Assembly (NCBI GenBank): GCA_023667395.1
Contig: JAMPAC010000019.1
Span: 1-50,864 of the forward strand
Source of the DNA: Blautia sp.
Lineage (GTDB): Bacteria; Bacillota; Clostridia; Lachnospirales; Lachnospiraceae
DNA length: 50,864 nt
Reading direction: 5' to 3'
Positions within the stretch are counted from its first letter, which is position 1; each line of letters begins with the position of its first letter. Shown here piece by piece: positions 7,746-16,800 of this stretch. Position numbers and translations under genes: made by a program. The notes below the pieces were generated by a model. That model made no database searches. It was not told the DNA's origin and saw only the letters and a program-made list of their open reading frames with translations.

Positions 7746-10727
7746 ATGTCTTCACAAGAGGAGTATTTAGATCAGTTATTAAGAAATATAATGAATGGGG
7801 GAAAAGGTCAGCCACAGCCCGAATCTGAAATGGAAGAAGCGGGATCCGCAGGGATGCCGGAATCAACGCCGGAAATGGCAGGGATGCCAGAGATGTCTGG
7901 AATGGACGGAATACCGGAGATGAGCGGATCGCCGGAAGATGACGTGGTCATGCCGGAGGTGTATGAGATGCCGGAAATGCCTGGAATGGAGGACGCATCA
8001 GCCTTATCGGAAACCGTTGATGATGTGTCTATGTACGGGATGCCTGGGATGGACGGGGCGTCAGCTATTCCGGAAATGTTTGCAGATACGGTTATGCCGG
8101 AGATTTCAGGAGCGGATGGAATGCAGCAGGCGAATGGGATGCCGGAAGATGACGCGGCCATGCAGGAGATGCACGGGATGCCAGAAATGGCCGGGATGGG
8201 TGAAGCGCCAGCTGTGCCCGAGGTGTACGGGATGCCAGAAATGACCGGGATGGGTGAAGCGCCAGCTGCGCCCGAGGCGTACGGGATGCCAGAAATGGCC
8301 GGGATGGGTGAAGCGCCAGCTGCGCCCGAGGTGTACGGGATGCCCGGAATGACCGGGATGGGTGAAGCGCCAGCTGCGCCCGAGGTGTACGGGATGCCAG
8401 AAATGGCCGGGATGGGTGAAGCGCCAGCTGCGCCTGAGGTGTACGGGATGCCAGATTTTTCCGGAATATCCGGGATGGATGAAATGCCGCAGACAAGCGG
8501 ATTGCCGGAAGATGCTGCAGTCATGCCGGAAATGGTCGGGATGACTGAAATGTCAGGAATGGGTGAAACGCCAGCCGTTCAGGAGATGTCTGATGATGAA
8601 CTTCTGGCAGAGATATTCGGAACAGGCGAAGTGCCTCAGATGAGCGTGGCACCGGAGATGCCTGAAATGTTGGAAGATACCGTAGTCATGCCGGAAATAT
8701 CCGATGACGGGGCTATGTACGGGATGTCTGAAATGTTTGACGATACGGCTATGCCTGGGGCATCAGAAACGGATACAATGCCTGATTTTTCTGAAATGTC
8801 CGGGTCTGCCGGAATGTCAGAGATGTTGGGAGATTTTGAAGATAATAATGAGATCCTTGGAACGCCGGTGGAAGATACCAATATTGAGGCGCTTCTCAAG
8901 AGCCTTGAAGATGATGATATGGCATCGGATGAGCGTATGCCGGAACCCTCTGAAGGCGTGGACATATCATCCATGTCCGAGGAGGATATTGACAGGCTTC
9001 TGGCGGAAAGCAGGAAAGAGCCAAAGGACAATGCAGGCGGTGTGGAAGAGGCCTTTCAGGGGGATGTGGTAGATATGCTGAAAGGAACTAAGGACAGCGA
9101 ATTGCACGAAATTCAGGATTTGTTGGAAAAGTCGGACAATAATGAAGCTGTGGGTGATGAGATTGAGAAACTTCTGCGCGGGGCTGCACAGGACAGAGAC
9201 GATAGCGCTTCAGGAGAGACCCGCCCGGGGACTGCGGATACCGATGCAGAGGAACAGTTGTCGCCCAAACAACAGAAAGCTATGGAGAAAAAACGATTAA
9301 AGGAAGAAAAGGCAGCAGCCAAAAAAGCGGAGAAAGAAGCCAGAAAAGCGGAGAAAGCGGCGAAAAAAGCGGCGCGCAAGGCAGGAAAGGGCGATGCGCC
9401 AGGTGCAGGCGGTACAGTGAGCGGGGCAGCTGACGGAACTGCGGCGGGGACAGAGGAAGCGGTGGATACCGCATTACTGGATTCGATTCTTTCTGAGGCA
9501 GGCAAAATTGACGGAGCGGAAACGATTTCCAGCGCAACCGGCAATTATAATGCGAAAGTTGACAATATCATTCCGGATGAGGGCGAGGAAGTTTCCCCAG
9601 ACCAAAATGTGGGACAGGCTCCCTCTGTGAATAATGATCTGGGAATAGACCTGAACAATCTGTTTGGCAGCAGCGCGGATGCTGAAAGCGCGATGATGGC
9701 AGGCGGCGGCGACCCCGACCTGGAAGGCTTTGTGTCATTGGATGGCGGCGATATGACAGGGATCATAGAATTGGGCGGCGCGGACGAAGAGGAATCAAAG
9801 CCGAAGAAGAAAGGATTTTTCTCCCGCTTTTTGGAATTCCTGACCGAGGAAGAAGAGGAGGAAGAAGAAAACGAGGATATCAAGCTTTCCGAGGAGAATC
9901 AGGGAATCATAGAGGATCTGGACAAGGAAAAGAATAAGAAAGATAAAAAGAAAAAAGGCAAAAAGAAAGTAAAGAAAGGCGAGGCATCCCCTGAGGACGG
10001 CGAGGAGGGCGAAGACGGCGAGGAAGACAAGTCCGCAAAGAAAAAGAAAGCAAAGAAGCCTAAAAAGGAGAAGCTGCCCAAGGAAAAGGAGCCTGTCGAT
10101 CCCAGAAACAGACTCAGCTTAAAGAAAGTAATGCCCATATTGCTGATCTGTCTGTCACTGGGAGCCGCAATCATCATTACCGTGTATGCGTTTGTGGATT
10201 TCACAGGAAACAGGGCAGCCCGGGACGCATATTATGACGGCGATTATCAGACCTGCTATCAGTATCTGTATGGAAAGGATCTGAATGAGACAGAGCAGAT
10301 CATGTTTGGAAAGTCGCAGAGTATCCTGACCATCCGTCTGTGGATCCGTGAGTATGAGATGCTGACCGCAGAAGGCGCGGGGCTGGAGGCTCTCGATTCC
10401 CTGCTCCAGTCGGTAAATGATTACCCCGTCCTGTATGAGTATGCGGGACAGTGCAACGCGGCAGGAGAGGTAGCGCAGGAATATGCCACGATCCTGAACC
10501 TGCTTTATGAAAATTACGGACTGACGGAGGATCAGGCAAGGGCCATCGCGGCGGAACCTGACGACATCGAATATACGAGACAGGTCAATGCCATCGTACA
10601 GGGCGGCGCATACGGTTCCTGGAACGAACCGGAGCCGGAGGAGGATGTCCCTTTACAGGATGAACTTCCCGAAGAGACGGAAATGTCCGGGGGCAGTTTC
10701 ATTGATACCAATACTTCTGGGCAGTAA
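7746..10727 (+). CDS. large repeat-rich single-pass membrane protein
   Basis: Not a family I recognise (993 aa). The order is: short N-terminus; a Met/Pro/Glu-rich region (~25-370) holding five 18-residue repeats of the type GMPEMAGMGEAPAAPEVY (144-233); an acidic middle; a Lys/Ala coiled-coil-like block (~510-550); a second acidic stretch with a Glu run; a very Lys-rich block (~725-780); one membrane helix (~796-816); and a ~175-residue C-terminal domain with helical, TPR-like spacing. Positive charge before the helix suggests the repeat part is cytoplasmic and the C-terminal domain outside. RBS GCAGAGG is ahead of the ATG. hisH follows after 17 bases. The lack of Cys or Trp in the repeats suggests disorder. 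Confidence 0.85.
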   Translation: MSSQEEYLDQLLRNIMNGGKGQPQPESEMEEAGSAGMPESTPEMAGMPEMSGMDGIPEMSGSPEDDVVMPEVYEMPEMPGMEDASALSETVDDVSMYGMPGMDGASAIPEMFADTVMPEISGADGMQQANGMPEDDAAMQEMHGMPEMAGMGEAPAVPEVYGMPEMTGMGEAPAAPEAYGMPEMAGMGEAPAAPEVYGMPGMTGMGEAPAAPEVYGMPEMAGMGEAPAAPEVYGMPDFSGISGMDEMPQTSGLPEDAAVMPEMVGMTEMSGMGETPAVQEMSDDELLAEIFGTGEVPQMSVAPEMPEMLEDTVVMPEISDDGAMYGMSEMFDDTAMPGASETDTMPDFSEMSGSAGMSEMLGDFEDNNEILGTPVEDTNIEALLKSLEDDDMASDERMPEPSEGVDISSMSEEDIDRLLAESRKEPKDNAGGVEEAFQGDVVDMLKGTKDSELHEIQDLLEKSDNNEAVGDEIEKLLRGAAQDRDDSASGETRPGTADTDAEEQLSPKQQKAMEKKRLKEEKAAAKKAEKEARKAEKAAKKAARKAGKGDAPGAGGTVSGAADGTAAGTEEAVDTALLDSILSEAGKIDGAETISSATGNYNAKVDNIIPDEGEEVSPDQNVGQAPSVNNDLGIDLNNLFGSSADAESAMMAGGGDPDLEGFVSLDGGDMTGIIELGGADEEESKPKKKGFFSRFLEFLTEEEEEEEENEDIKLSEENQGIIEDLDKEKNKKDKKKKGKKKVKKGEASPEDGEEGEDGEEDKSAKKKKAKKPKKEKLPKEKEPVDPRNRLSLKKVMPILLICLSLGAAIIITVYAFVDFTGNRAARDAYYDGDYQTCYQYLYGKDLNETEQIMFGKSQSILTIRLWIREYEMLTAEGAGLEALDSLLQSVNDYPVLYEYAGQCNAAGEVAQEYATILNLLYENYGLTEDQARAIAAEPDDIEYTRQVNAIVQGGAYGSWNEPEPEEDVPLQDELPEETEMSGGSFIDTNTSGQ
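8175..8444 (+). repeat. 54-bp in-frame tandem repeat (5 copies)
   Basis: Five head-to-tail copies of a 54-base unit coding for an 18-residue Met/Pro/Ala-rich motif within the 993-residue protein. Copies differ at only a few codons (EMA/EMT/GMT and PEVY/PEAY variants), which points to recent unequal exchange or slippage. Looser forms of the motif flank it on both sides. Confidence 0.95.
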
Positions 10728-10744
10728 GCGGAGAGACGGAACTT

Positions 10745-11407
10745 ATGATAGCGATTATCGATTATGACGCGGGTAATATCAAAAGCGTGGAAAAAGCGCT
10801 CCAGCATCTGGGACAGGAGGCTGTCATCACCAGGGACGCGGAAAGCATCCTGGGCGCGGACGGCGTGATCCTCCCCGGCGTGGGCGCTTTCGGGGACGCC
10901 ATGGAAAAATTGCATTCCTATGGCCTGGCGGAAGTGATCAGGAAGTGTGTGGCAGAGCGGATTCCCTTTCTGGGCATCTGCCTTGGCCTGCAGCTTCTGT
11001 TCGAGAGCAGCGAGGAAAGTCCGGGCGTGGAGGGACTGCATATCCTGGACGGAAAGATCCTGCGGATCCCGGCGCAGCCGGGGCTGAAGATACCTCATAT
11101 TGGCTGGAATAATCTGCATTTTCCCAACCAGGGAAAGCTTTTTCAGGGGATTCCCGAAAATGCTTATGTTTATTTTGTCCACTCCTATTACCTGCAGGCG
11201 GCTGACCCCGGTATCGTCACGGCGGCCACGGATTACGGCGCGTATATCCACGCTTCCGTGGAGAAAGATAACGTATTTGCCTGCCAGTTCCACCCGGAAA
11301 AAAGTTCTGATGTTGGTATGCGGATCCTGAGGAATTTCATCAGTGTGGTGGAGCAGCGGGGCATTGGAGTGCAGAAAGCGGAACAAATTGCCGCAAGCGG
11401 CAATTGA
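10745..11407 (+). CDS. hisH: imidazole glycerol phosphate synthase, glutaminase subunit
   Basis: HisH (220 aa) is a class I amidotransferase that releases ammonia from glutamine and passes it to HisF in histidine biosynthesis. The catalytic triad is present: C79 in GICLGLQ, H183 and E185 in QFHPEKSS. The oxyanion motif PGVGAFGDAM is also intact. The hisF gene follows, with its ATG 12 bases after the stop. No other his genes are near, so this is a detached hisHF pair. Confidence 0.96.
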   Translation: MIAIIDYDAGNIKSVEKALQHLGQEAVITRDAESILGADGVILPGVGAFGDAMEKLHSYGLAEVIRKCVAERIPFLGICLGLQLLFESSEESPGVEGLHILDGKILRIPAQPGLKIPHIGWNNLHFPNQGKLFQGIPENAYVYFVHSYYLQAADPGIVTAATDYGAYIHASVEKDNVFACQFHPEKSSDVGMRILRNFISVVEQRGIGVQKAEQIAASGN

Positions 11408-11419
11408 ATGGAGAATATA

Positions 11420-12181
11420 ATGCATACTAAGCGTGTGATTCCCTGTCTGGATATCAAGGATGGCAGGGTGGTCAAGGGAGTGAAATTTTTAAATCTGAGG
11501 GATGCGGGCGACCCGGCGGACGTGGCGGCGGCTTACGATCAGGCGGGCGCCGACGAGGTGGTGTTTTTGGATATCACGGCTTCCGCTGACAGCCGCGCTA
11601 CCCAGTTGGAGTGGGTGCGGCAGGTGGCGGGCAGGCTTTTCATTCCATTTACGGTGGGCGGAGGCATCCGCACGGTGGAGGATTTCAGGGTCATCCTGCG
11701 GGAGGGAGCGGATAAGATTTCCGTCAATTCCGCAGCGATCATGAACCCCCGGCTGATTTCGGATGCGGCGGATAAGTTCGGCAGCCAGTGCGTGGTGGTG
11801 GCCATCGACGCGAAGCGGCGGGAGGACGGCAGCGGCTGGAGCGTTTATAAAAACGGCGGCCGTGTGGATATGAACCTGGACGCCGTAGAGTGGGCGGCCA
11901 GGGCAGAAGAACTGGGCGCGGGAGAGATTTTGCTCACCAGCATGGACGCGGACGGCACGAAAGCAGGCTACGACCTGGAACTGACCAAGGCTGTGGCGGG
12001 GGCGGTAAGCATCCCCGTGATCGCTTCCGGCGGCGCGGGCAAGCCGGAACACTTTTATGAGGCGCTGGAAGATGCGGGAGCGGAGGCTGTCCTGGCGGCG
12101 TCTTTATTTCATTACAAGGAACTGGAGATCAGGCAGGTAAAGGAATATCTGCAGGAGAGAGGTGTCAGTGTAAGGCTTTGA
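11420..12181 (+). CDS. hisF: imidazole glycerol phosphate synthase, cyclase subunit
   Basis: HisF (253 aa) is a TIM-barrel cyclase making imidazole glycerol phosphate and AICAR with HisH. Catalytic D11 is in [10 protein letters not shown] and the second catalytic Asp in VAIDAK; phosphate-binding loops (VGGGI, ASGGAG) are intact. The ATG at 11420 gives the family's normal start and has TGGAG 6 bases ahead; the in-frame ATG at 11408 would add four residues. Confidence 0.96.
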   Translation: MHTKRVIPCLDIKDGRVVKGVKFLNLRDAGDPADVAAAYDQAGADEVVFLDITASADSRATQLEWVRQVAGRLFIPFTVGGGIRTVEDFRVILREGADKISVNSAAIMNPRLISDAADKFGSQCVVVAIDAKRREDGSGWSVYKNGGRVDMNLDAVEWAARAEELGAGEILLTSMDADGTKAGYDLELTKAVAGAVSIPVIASGGAGKPEHFYEALEDAGAEAVLAASLFHYKELEIRQVKEYLQERGVSVRL

Positions 12182-12234
12182 CAGCAGGAAGAATAGCTGT
12201 GGGCTTTGCGGTGAGCGCATTTGCAGAGGTCTTT

Positions 12235-12675
12235 ATGAGGTATTACGAAATAGAAAATGAGATGTATCGGAGAGCAGTGGAATTGATAGAAAAGAGATAT
12301 CCTGTCGGTTGGGGCGGCGCTGGTGTTGTCCGCACATCTAAGGGGAATTATTATACAAGTGTATCCATTGAAACCGCTAATGCATCTGCAATTGTATGTA
12401 TCGAATTGGGAGCTATGCTTGAAGCTCATAAATACAATGAAAAAGTGACGCACTGTATGTGCCTTATTCGTGATGATGAAAACTCCAAATATAGGGTATT
12501 ATCACCATGCGGCATTTGCCAGGAGAGATTGCGGTATTGGGGTGAGGATGTACAAGTGGCTGTCACGACGGAAGAGGATAAAATCAGATTTGTGGAATTA
12601 GGGGAATTACAGCCATATCACTGGACGAAAGCCTACCCGGCTGACGAACTTGAACACTGGGAAGAAGAAACATAA
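12235..12675 (+). CDS. cytidine/blasticidin-type deaminase family protein
   Basis: A small zinc deaminase fold (146 aa). The zinc and proton-shuttle residues are C55 and E57 (CIELGAM) plus C92 and C95 (SPCGICQERL), matching the C-x-E...PCxxC pattern of the cytidine deaminase/blasticidin-S deaminase family. RBS GAGGT lies 5 bases before the ATG at 12235. The substrate is unknown; a free nucleoside or a related drug is possible. The gene is AT-richer than its neighbours, which suggests transfer. It sits between hisF and ung, with no functional link I can see to histidine synthesis. Confidence 0.75.
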   Translation: MRYYEIENEMYRRAVELIEKRYPVGWGGAGVVRTSKGNYYTSVSIETANASAIVCIELGAMLEAHKYNEKVTHCMCLIRDDENSKYRVLSPCGICQERLRYWGEDVQVAVTTEEDKIRFVELGELQPYHWTKAYPADELEHWEEET

Positions 12676-12704
12676 GAACGTTTTTCTGAGAAGGGAGATA
12701 TTTT

Positions 12705-13379
12705 ATGGCAATGATCAGTAACGACTGGCTGACGGAACTGGGAGAGGAGTTCCGCAAACCATATTATAAGGAACTTTATGATTTTGTACGGAACGAATAC
12801 AATACGACACAGATTTTCCCTCCGGCGGACGATATCTTTAACGCCTTTCACCTGACGCCCTTAAGCGAGGTAAAGGTGGTCATCATCGGGCAGGATCCCT
12901 ACCATAACGTGGGTCAGGCCCATGGGCTCTGCTTTTCCGTGAAGCCGGATGTGGACATTCCGCCCTCCCTAGTCAATATTTACCGGGAACTTCATGAGGA
13001 TCTGGGCTGTAAGATTCCCAACAACGGTTATCTGGTGAAGTGGGCCAAGCAGGGCGTGCTGATGCTGAACACGGTGCTGACGGTCCGCGCCCATATGGCA
13101 AATTCCCACCGGGGCAAAGGCTGGGAGGAGTTCACGGACGCCGCCATTAAGGCTTTAAACAAGCAGGACAGACCCATTGTGTTCATTCTCTGGGGCAGAC
13201 CGGCGCAGATGAAAGAGAAGATGCTGAACAATCCCAACCACCTGATCCTGAAAGCGCCTCATCCGAGCCCCCTGTCCGCATATAACGGTTTCTTTGGAAG
13301 CAAACCTTTCAGCCAGACCAACAGATTCCTGGAAGCGCACGGTGTGGAACCTATCGACTGGCAGATTGAAGATGTATGA
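12705..13379 (+). CDS. ung: uracil-DNA glycosylase
   Basis: Family 1 UDG (224 aa), which removes uracil from DNA in base excision repair. The water-activating loop GQDPYHN gives D64 and H67, and the minor-groove loop HPSPLS starts at residue 186. Length and motif spacing are normal. RBS GAAGGGAGAT precedes the start. Confidence 0.97.
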   Translation: MAMISNDWLTELGEEFRKPYYKELYDFVRNEYNTTQIFPPADDIFNAFHLTPLSEVKVVIIGQDPYHNVGQAHGLCFSVKPDVDIPPSLVNIYRELHEDLGCKIPNNGYLVKWAKQGVLMLNTVLTVRAHMANSHRGKGWEEFTDAAIKALNKQDRPIVFILWGRPAQMKEKMLNNPNHLILKAPHPSPLSAYNGFFGSKPFSQTNRFLEAHGVEPIDWQIEDV

Positions 13380-13448
13380 CGGTTCGGAAATGCATAGTCT
13401 CTTCGAGAGAAATCCGGAATGGCAGTTAAAAGAAAGAGGATGAAGACG

Positions 13449-13868
13449 ATGTTGGAAATTACGCGCATTTACATGCCTAGGGACAATGAAAAGAACGAAT
13501 ACAGCAATTATCGGAACCAATTGCAGCCCCGGAAGCGTTTTGGCGACAGTGAACTGGAAGAATTGTTCCATACGAATGAAGCCGGGATCATGAAGCTTGT
13601 GGAACAGGCCGTCAGCGAGTATGTCAATGATGATGATCTGTGCAATGATGACGAAAACTTCTGGCCCCGCCGCTGTGAACTGACAGGAGAGTGGTACGTC
13701 AGAGAGATCTATTTCAGCGAAAAGGATTATTTATCCGTGGAGACGGCATTTCTCAGTACCTGGCAGACAGGAAAAGATGATTATCTGGGTCTGGATGTTC
13801 TTTTGCGTTATGACGAAGAAGCGGGTGAATTTATCTTTGAGGGGGACGTGAATCAAAGCGTGATATGA
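13449..13868 (+). CDS. conserved acidic protein of unknown function
   Basis: About 139 aa, not recognised. It is acidic (NDDDLCNDDENFW) with alternating aromatic and charged residues and no signal peptide or membrane helix, so likely cytoplasmic. AAAGAGG at 13433-13439 fits an ATG at 13449 with 9-base spacing; ATGs at 13419 and 13440 are less well placed. It ends 28 bases before ddh and may be cotranscribed with it. Confidence 0.7.
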   Translation: MLEITRIYMPRDNEKNEYSNYRNQLQPRKRFGDSELEELFHTNEAGIMKLVEQAVSEYVNDDDLCNDDENFWPRRCELTGEWYVREIYFSEKDYLSVETAFLSTWQTGKDDYLGLDVLLRYDEEAGEFIFEGDVNQSVI

Positions 13869-13896
13869 GTAAAGAGCGATGGAGGAGTAAAAGGAA

Positions 13897-14883
13897 ATGG
13901 CAAAGATCAGAATAGCAATCGCGGGCTACGGCAATCTGGGAAAAGGCGTGGAGTGCGCTGTGAGACAGAACGAGGATATGGAACTGACTGCGGTCTTCAC
14001 CAGGAGGGATCCTGCGTCGGTGAAGACGCTGAGCGGAGTTCCGGTATACCATACAGATACGCTGCCGGAGAAAAAGGAGGAGATTGACGTGTTGGTAGTG
14101 TGCGGCGGTTCCGCCACGGATCTGCCAAAACAGACTGCGGAGTATGCGAGATATTTCAATGTGGTGGACAGCTTTGATACCCACGCGAAAATCCCGGAAC
14201 ATTTTGCCAACGTGGATCAGGCGGCTGTGGAGGGCGGAAAGATTGCCATGATCTCCGTGGGATGGGATCCGGGCATGTTTTCCCTGAACAGGCTTTATGC
14301 CAACGCCATCCTGCGGGAGGGCAGCGACTATACTTTCTGGGGAAAGGGCGTCAGCCAGGGACATTCCGACGCCATCCGCAGGATTCCCGGCGTGAAGGAC
14401 GCAAAGCAGTATACCATCCCCGTGGAGTCCGCGCTGGAGGCAGTGCGCCGCTGCGAAAATCCCGAACTGACCACCAGGCAGAAGCACACAAGGGAGTGTT
14501 TCGTGGTGGCGGAAGAGGGCGCTGATAAAGCCTGGATTGAGAATGAGATCAAGACCATGCCCAATTATTTCGCGGACTATGATACCACCGTGCATTTTAT
14601 CACCGAGGAGGAATTGCAGCGGGATCACGCGGGGATTCCTCACGGCGGCTTTGTGCTGAGAACGGGCAGGACCGGGATGAACGGGGAACACAATCATGTG
14701 ATGGAGTACAGCCTGAAACTGGATTCCAACCCGGAGTTTACCGCCTGCGTGCTCACTGCCTATGCCAGGGCGGCCTACCGCATGAACAGGGAGGGCATGA
14801 AAGGCTGTAAGACAGTGTTCAACGTGGCGCCGGTTTACTTAAGCCCCCTGACGGCGGAGGAGATGCGGCGGACGCTGCTGTAA
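13897..14883 (+). CDS. ddh: meso-diaminopimelate D-dehydrogenase
   Basis: 328 aa. It makes meso-diaminopimelate from tetrahydrodipicolinate in one NADPH-dependent step, feeding peptidoglycan and lysine. The N-terminal NADPH motif GYGNLG (9-14) is followed by substrate-binding segments typical of the family (VDSFDTHAKIP, WDPGMFS, SQGHSDAIRR). lysA lies next, so the two encode consecutive steps of the dehydrogenase branch. RBS GGAGG at -15 or AAAGG nearer the ATG. Confidence 0.95.
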   Translation: MAKIRIAIAGYGNLGKGVECAVRQNEDMELTAVFTRRDPASVKTLSGVPVYHTDTLPEKKEEIDVLVVCGGSATDLPKQTAEYARYFNVVDSFDTHAKIPEHFANVDQAAVEGGKIAMISVGWDPGMFSLNRLYANAILREGSDYTFWGKGVSQGHSDAIRRIPGVKDAKQYTIPVESALEAVRRCENPELTTRQKHTRECFVVAEEGADKAWIENEIKTMPNYFADYDTTVHFITEEELQRDHAGIPHGGFVLRTGRTGMNGEHNHVMEYSLKLDSNPEFTACVLTAYARAAYRMNREGMKGCKTVFNVAPVYLSPLTAEEMRRTLL

Positions 14884-15135
14884 AGGGAATTGATGTGGAG
14901 ACAGGACATCTATTCTTGCGAAGGGCATATGCTGTCTCGCGGCGTTGTAAGATGGATGCTTCATGTATCACGGATGCGAAACAGGCGATGAGGGGACATT
15001 AGGAAGGCGGGGGATGGACTGTTACCAATGAAAAGCCATGCCGGACGATATATGGCGGAATGAGGAAATGGCAGGCTGTACAGACGGGAAAATTGCCGGA
15101 TGATCATGCAGATGTCGGAAAGGTACAGATACAAG
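14884..15135. other. gap between ddh and lysA
   Basis: About 250 bases with short open frames only. I see no lysine riboswitch (L box), T-box or clear terminator here, and no promoter I would defend. Confidence 0.5.
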
Positions 15136-16413
15136 ATGGAGAAAAGAGCGTTTGTGACAAGAAAGATGGTGGAGGAGATCGTAAAGGATTACCCTACCCC
15201 CTTTCATATTTATGATGAGAAAGGCATTCGTGAGAATGCAAAGGCGTTGAAAGAAGCTTTTTCCTGGAATCAGGGTTATAAGGAATTTTTTGCGGTAAAA
15301 GCAACACCCAATCCCTTTTTGATCGATATTCTGAAAGAGTATGGCTGCGGCTGCGACTGCTCTTCCCTGACGGAACTGATGCTCAGCCATGCGGCGGGGA
15401 TGAAAGGGGAGGATATCATGTTTTCCTCCAATGACACCCCTGCGGAGGATTTCGAACTGGCGGCGAAGATCGGCGCAACGATCAATCTGGACGATATCAC
15501 CCACATTGACTTCCTGGAGAAGACGCTGGGGTATCTGCCCAAGACCTTAAGCTGCCGCTACAATCCGGGAGGATATTTTTCCCTGGGGACGGATATCATG
15601 GACAATCCCGGGGACGCCAAGTACGGTTTTACCACGGAGCAGATGTTCGAGGGTTATCGAATCTTAAAAGAGAAGGGCGTGGAGAATTTCGGCATCCATG
15701 CGTTTCTGGCAAGCAATACCGTGACCAACGAGTATTATCCCACCCTGGCGAAACAGCTGTTTGAACTGGCGGTGCAGCTGAAAGAGCAGACCGGTGCGCA
15801 TATCAGGTTTATCAATCTCTCCGGCGGTATCGGCATTCCCTACCGTCCCGACCAGGAGCCCAACGACATCCGTGTCATCGGCGACAGCGTGAGAAAGGTG
15901 TACGAGGAGATCCTTGTTCCCGCAGGAATGGGGGATGTGGCGATCTACACGGAACTGGGGCGTTTCATGATGGGACCTTACGGGCATCTGGTGACGAAAG
16001 TGATCCATCAGAAGCATACCCATAAGGAATACCTGGGGGTGGACGCCTGCGCGGTGAACCTGATGCGGCCCGCCATGTACGGCGCTTATCACCACATTAC
16101 CGTGCTGGGTAAGGAGGATCGACCCTGCGACCACAAATATGACGTGACGGGCTCCCTCTGCGAGAACAATGATAAATTTGCCATTGACAGGATGCTTCCG
16201 GAGGTGGAGATCGGGGATTATATCGCCATCCATGACACCGGTGCGCATGGTTTTTCCATGGGATATAATTACAATGGCAAGTTGAAATCGGCGGAACTTT
16301 TGCTTCATGAGGACGGTTCCGTGCAGCTGATCCGCCGGGCGGAGACACCGAAAGATTATTTTGCGACGTTTGATCAGTTTGGGATCTATGACAGGTTGTT
16401 TCCGGAGCAGTGA
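15136..16413 (+). CDS. lysA: diaminopimelate decarboxylase-like protein
   Basis: Fold-type III PLP decarboxylase (425 aa) converting meso-DAP to lysine. PLP lysine K55 is in FFAVKATPNP; a glycine-rich phosphate loop (LSGGIGIPYRP) follows. Two signatures differ from the classical enzyme: ELGR instead of EPGR and CENND instead of CESGD, a pattern I associate with a divergent branch in gut Bacillota and Bacteroidota. The ATG at 15136 gives a family-like start (MEKRAFVTRKMV); ATGs at 15100-15112 are alternatives. A polyamine precursor decarboxylase (NspC-like) is a weaker option, made less likely by the adjacent ddh. Confidence 0.85.
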   Translation: MEKRAFVTRKMVEEIVKDYPTPFHIYDEKGIRENAKALKEAFSWNQGYKEFFAVKATPNPFLIDILKEYGCGCDCSSLTELMLSHAAGMKGEDIMFSSNDTPAEDFELAAKIGATINLDDITHIDFLEKTLGYLPKTLSCRYNPGGYFSLGTDIMDNPGDAKYGFTTEQMFEGYRILKEKGVENFGIHAFLASNTVTNEYYPTLAKQLFELAVQLKEQTGAHIRFINLSGGIGIPYRPDQEPNDIRVIGDSVRKVYEEILVPAGMGDVAIYTELGRFMMGPYGHLVTKVIHQKHTHKEYLGVDACAVNLMRPAMYGAYHHITVLGKEDRPCDHKYDVTGSLCENNDKFAIDRMLPEVEIGDYIAIHDTGAHGFSMGYNYNGKLKSAELLLHEDGSVQLIRRAETPKDYFATFDQFGIYDRLFPEQ

Positions 16414-16423
16414 CGCTGGATTT

Positions 16424-16498
16424 CCTGCGAGCAATGAGCTAAGTGCCATGCCTGTATGAGCATAAAGCCATGTTCCATGGCTTGGCGAATGCTGCAGG
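16424..16498. repeat. dispersed structured repeat, copy A
   Basis: Left end CCTGCGAGCAATGAGC and right end CTTGGCGAATGCTGCAGG are shared with copies at 19909 and 39283. The outer ends pair (CCTGC/GCAGG and AGCA/TGCT), and an inner hairpin is formed by GCCATG...CATGGC. The centre ATGCCTGTATGAGCATAAAG closely resembles that of the copy at 39283. It starts 11 bases after the lysA stop. Confidence 0.75.
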
Positions 16499-16526
16499 GA
16501 GCGGTCTGGCGGAGGCATGGAAGATC

Positions 16527-16724
16527 ATGGTATCATCAAAAGGAAAGAGAAAACTGGAATACAACGGAACCGTTTACTACTGGTTTGTCAGGAAAAATGC
16601 CGCGGGTATCCCGAGGATCCACATTTTGTCGGAAGATAAAAGGGTCAATCTGGAATATCCCTGCATGGACAGTGAGGTGCCGGTGGTTCCGGCTTATATC
16701 AGGGAACTTTTAAAAGGACAATGA
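16527..16724 (+). CDS. small conserved-looking protein of unknown function
   Basis: 65 aa, not recognised. Basic N-terminus (MVSSKGKRKLEYNG), then beta-like aromatic stretches (VYYWFVRK; IPRIHILSEDK) and a hydrophobic tail. GGAGG at 16511-16515 is 11 bases ahead of the ATG. A longer frame from 16443 would run through the structured repeat and is unlikely. It ends 76 bases before the LD-carboxypeptidase gene. Confidence 0.6.
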   Translation: MVSSKGKRKLEYNGTVYYWFVRKNAAGIPRIHILSEDKRVNLEYPCMDSEVPVVPAYIRELLKGQ

Positions 16725-16737
16725 TTTTGGAAAGCAG

Positions 16738-16795
16738 TTTGAAAATAAATTTTCAAATCTTGATTGGTATGCGTGCCAAAGCACGCGAAGGGGTG
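16738..16795 (+). promoter_or_regulatory. leader hairpins before the LD-carboxypeptidase gene
   Basis: TTTGAAAA and TTTTCAAA (16738-16757) form an AT-rich palindrome, and GCGTGC-CAAA-GCACGC (16771-16786) forms a compact hairpin ending two bases before the GAAGGGG ribosome site. They may modulate translation or mark an operator. No protein or RNA family is recognised. Confidence 0.4.
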
Positions 16796-16800
16796 TAAAG

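Noticed and set aside
8092-8524. Long minus-strand open frames across the Met-rich repeats
   Set aside because: They are antisense shadows of the repeated codons, low in complexity and without ribosome sites.
14884-15135. Lysine riboswitch between ddh and lysA
   Set aside because: None of the conserved L-box stems could be found by eye.
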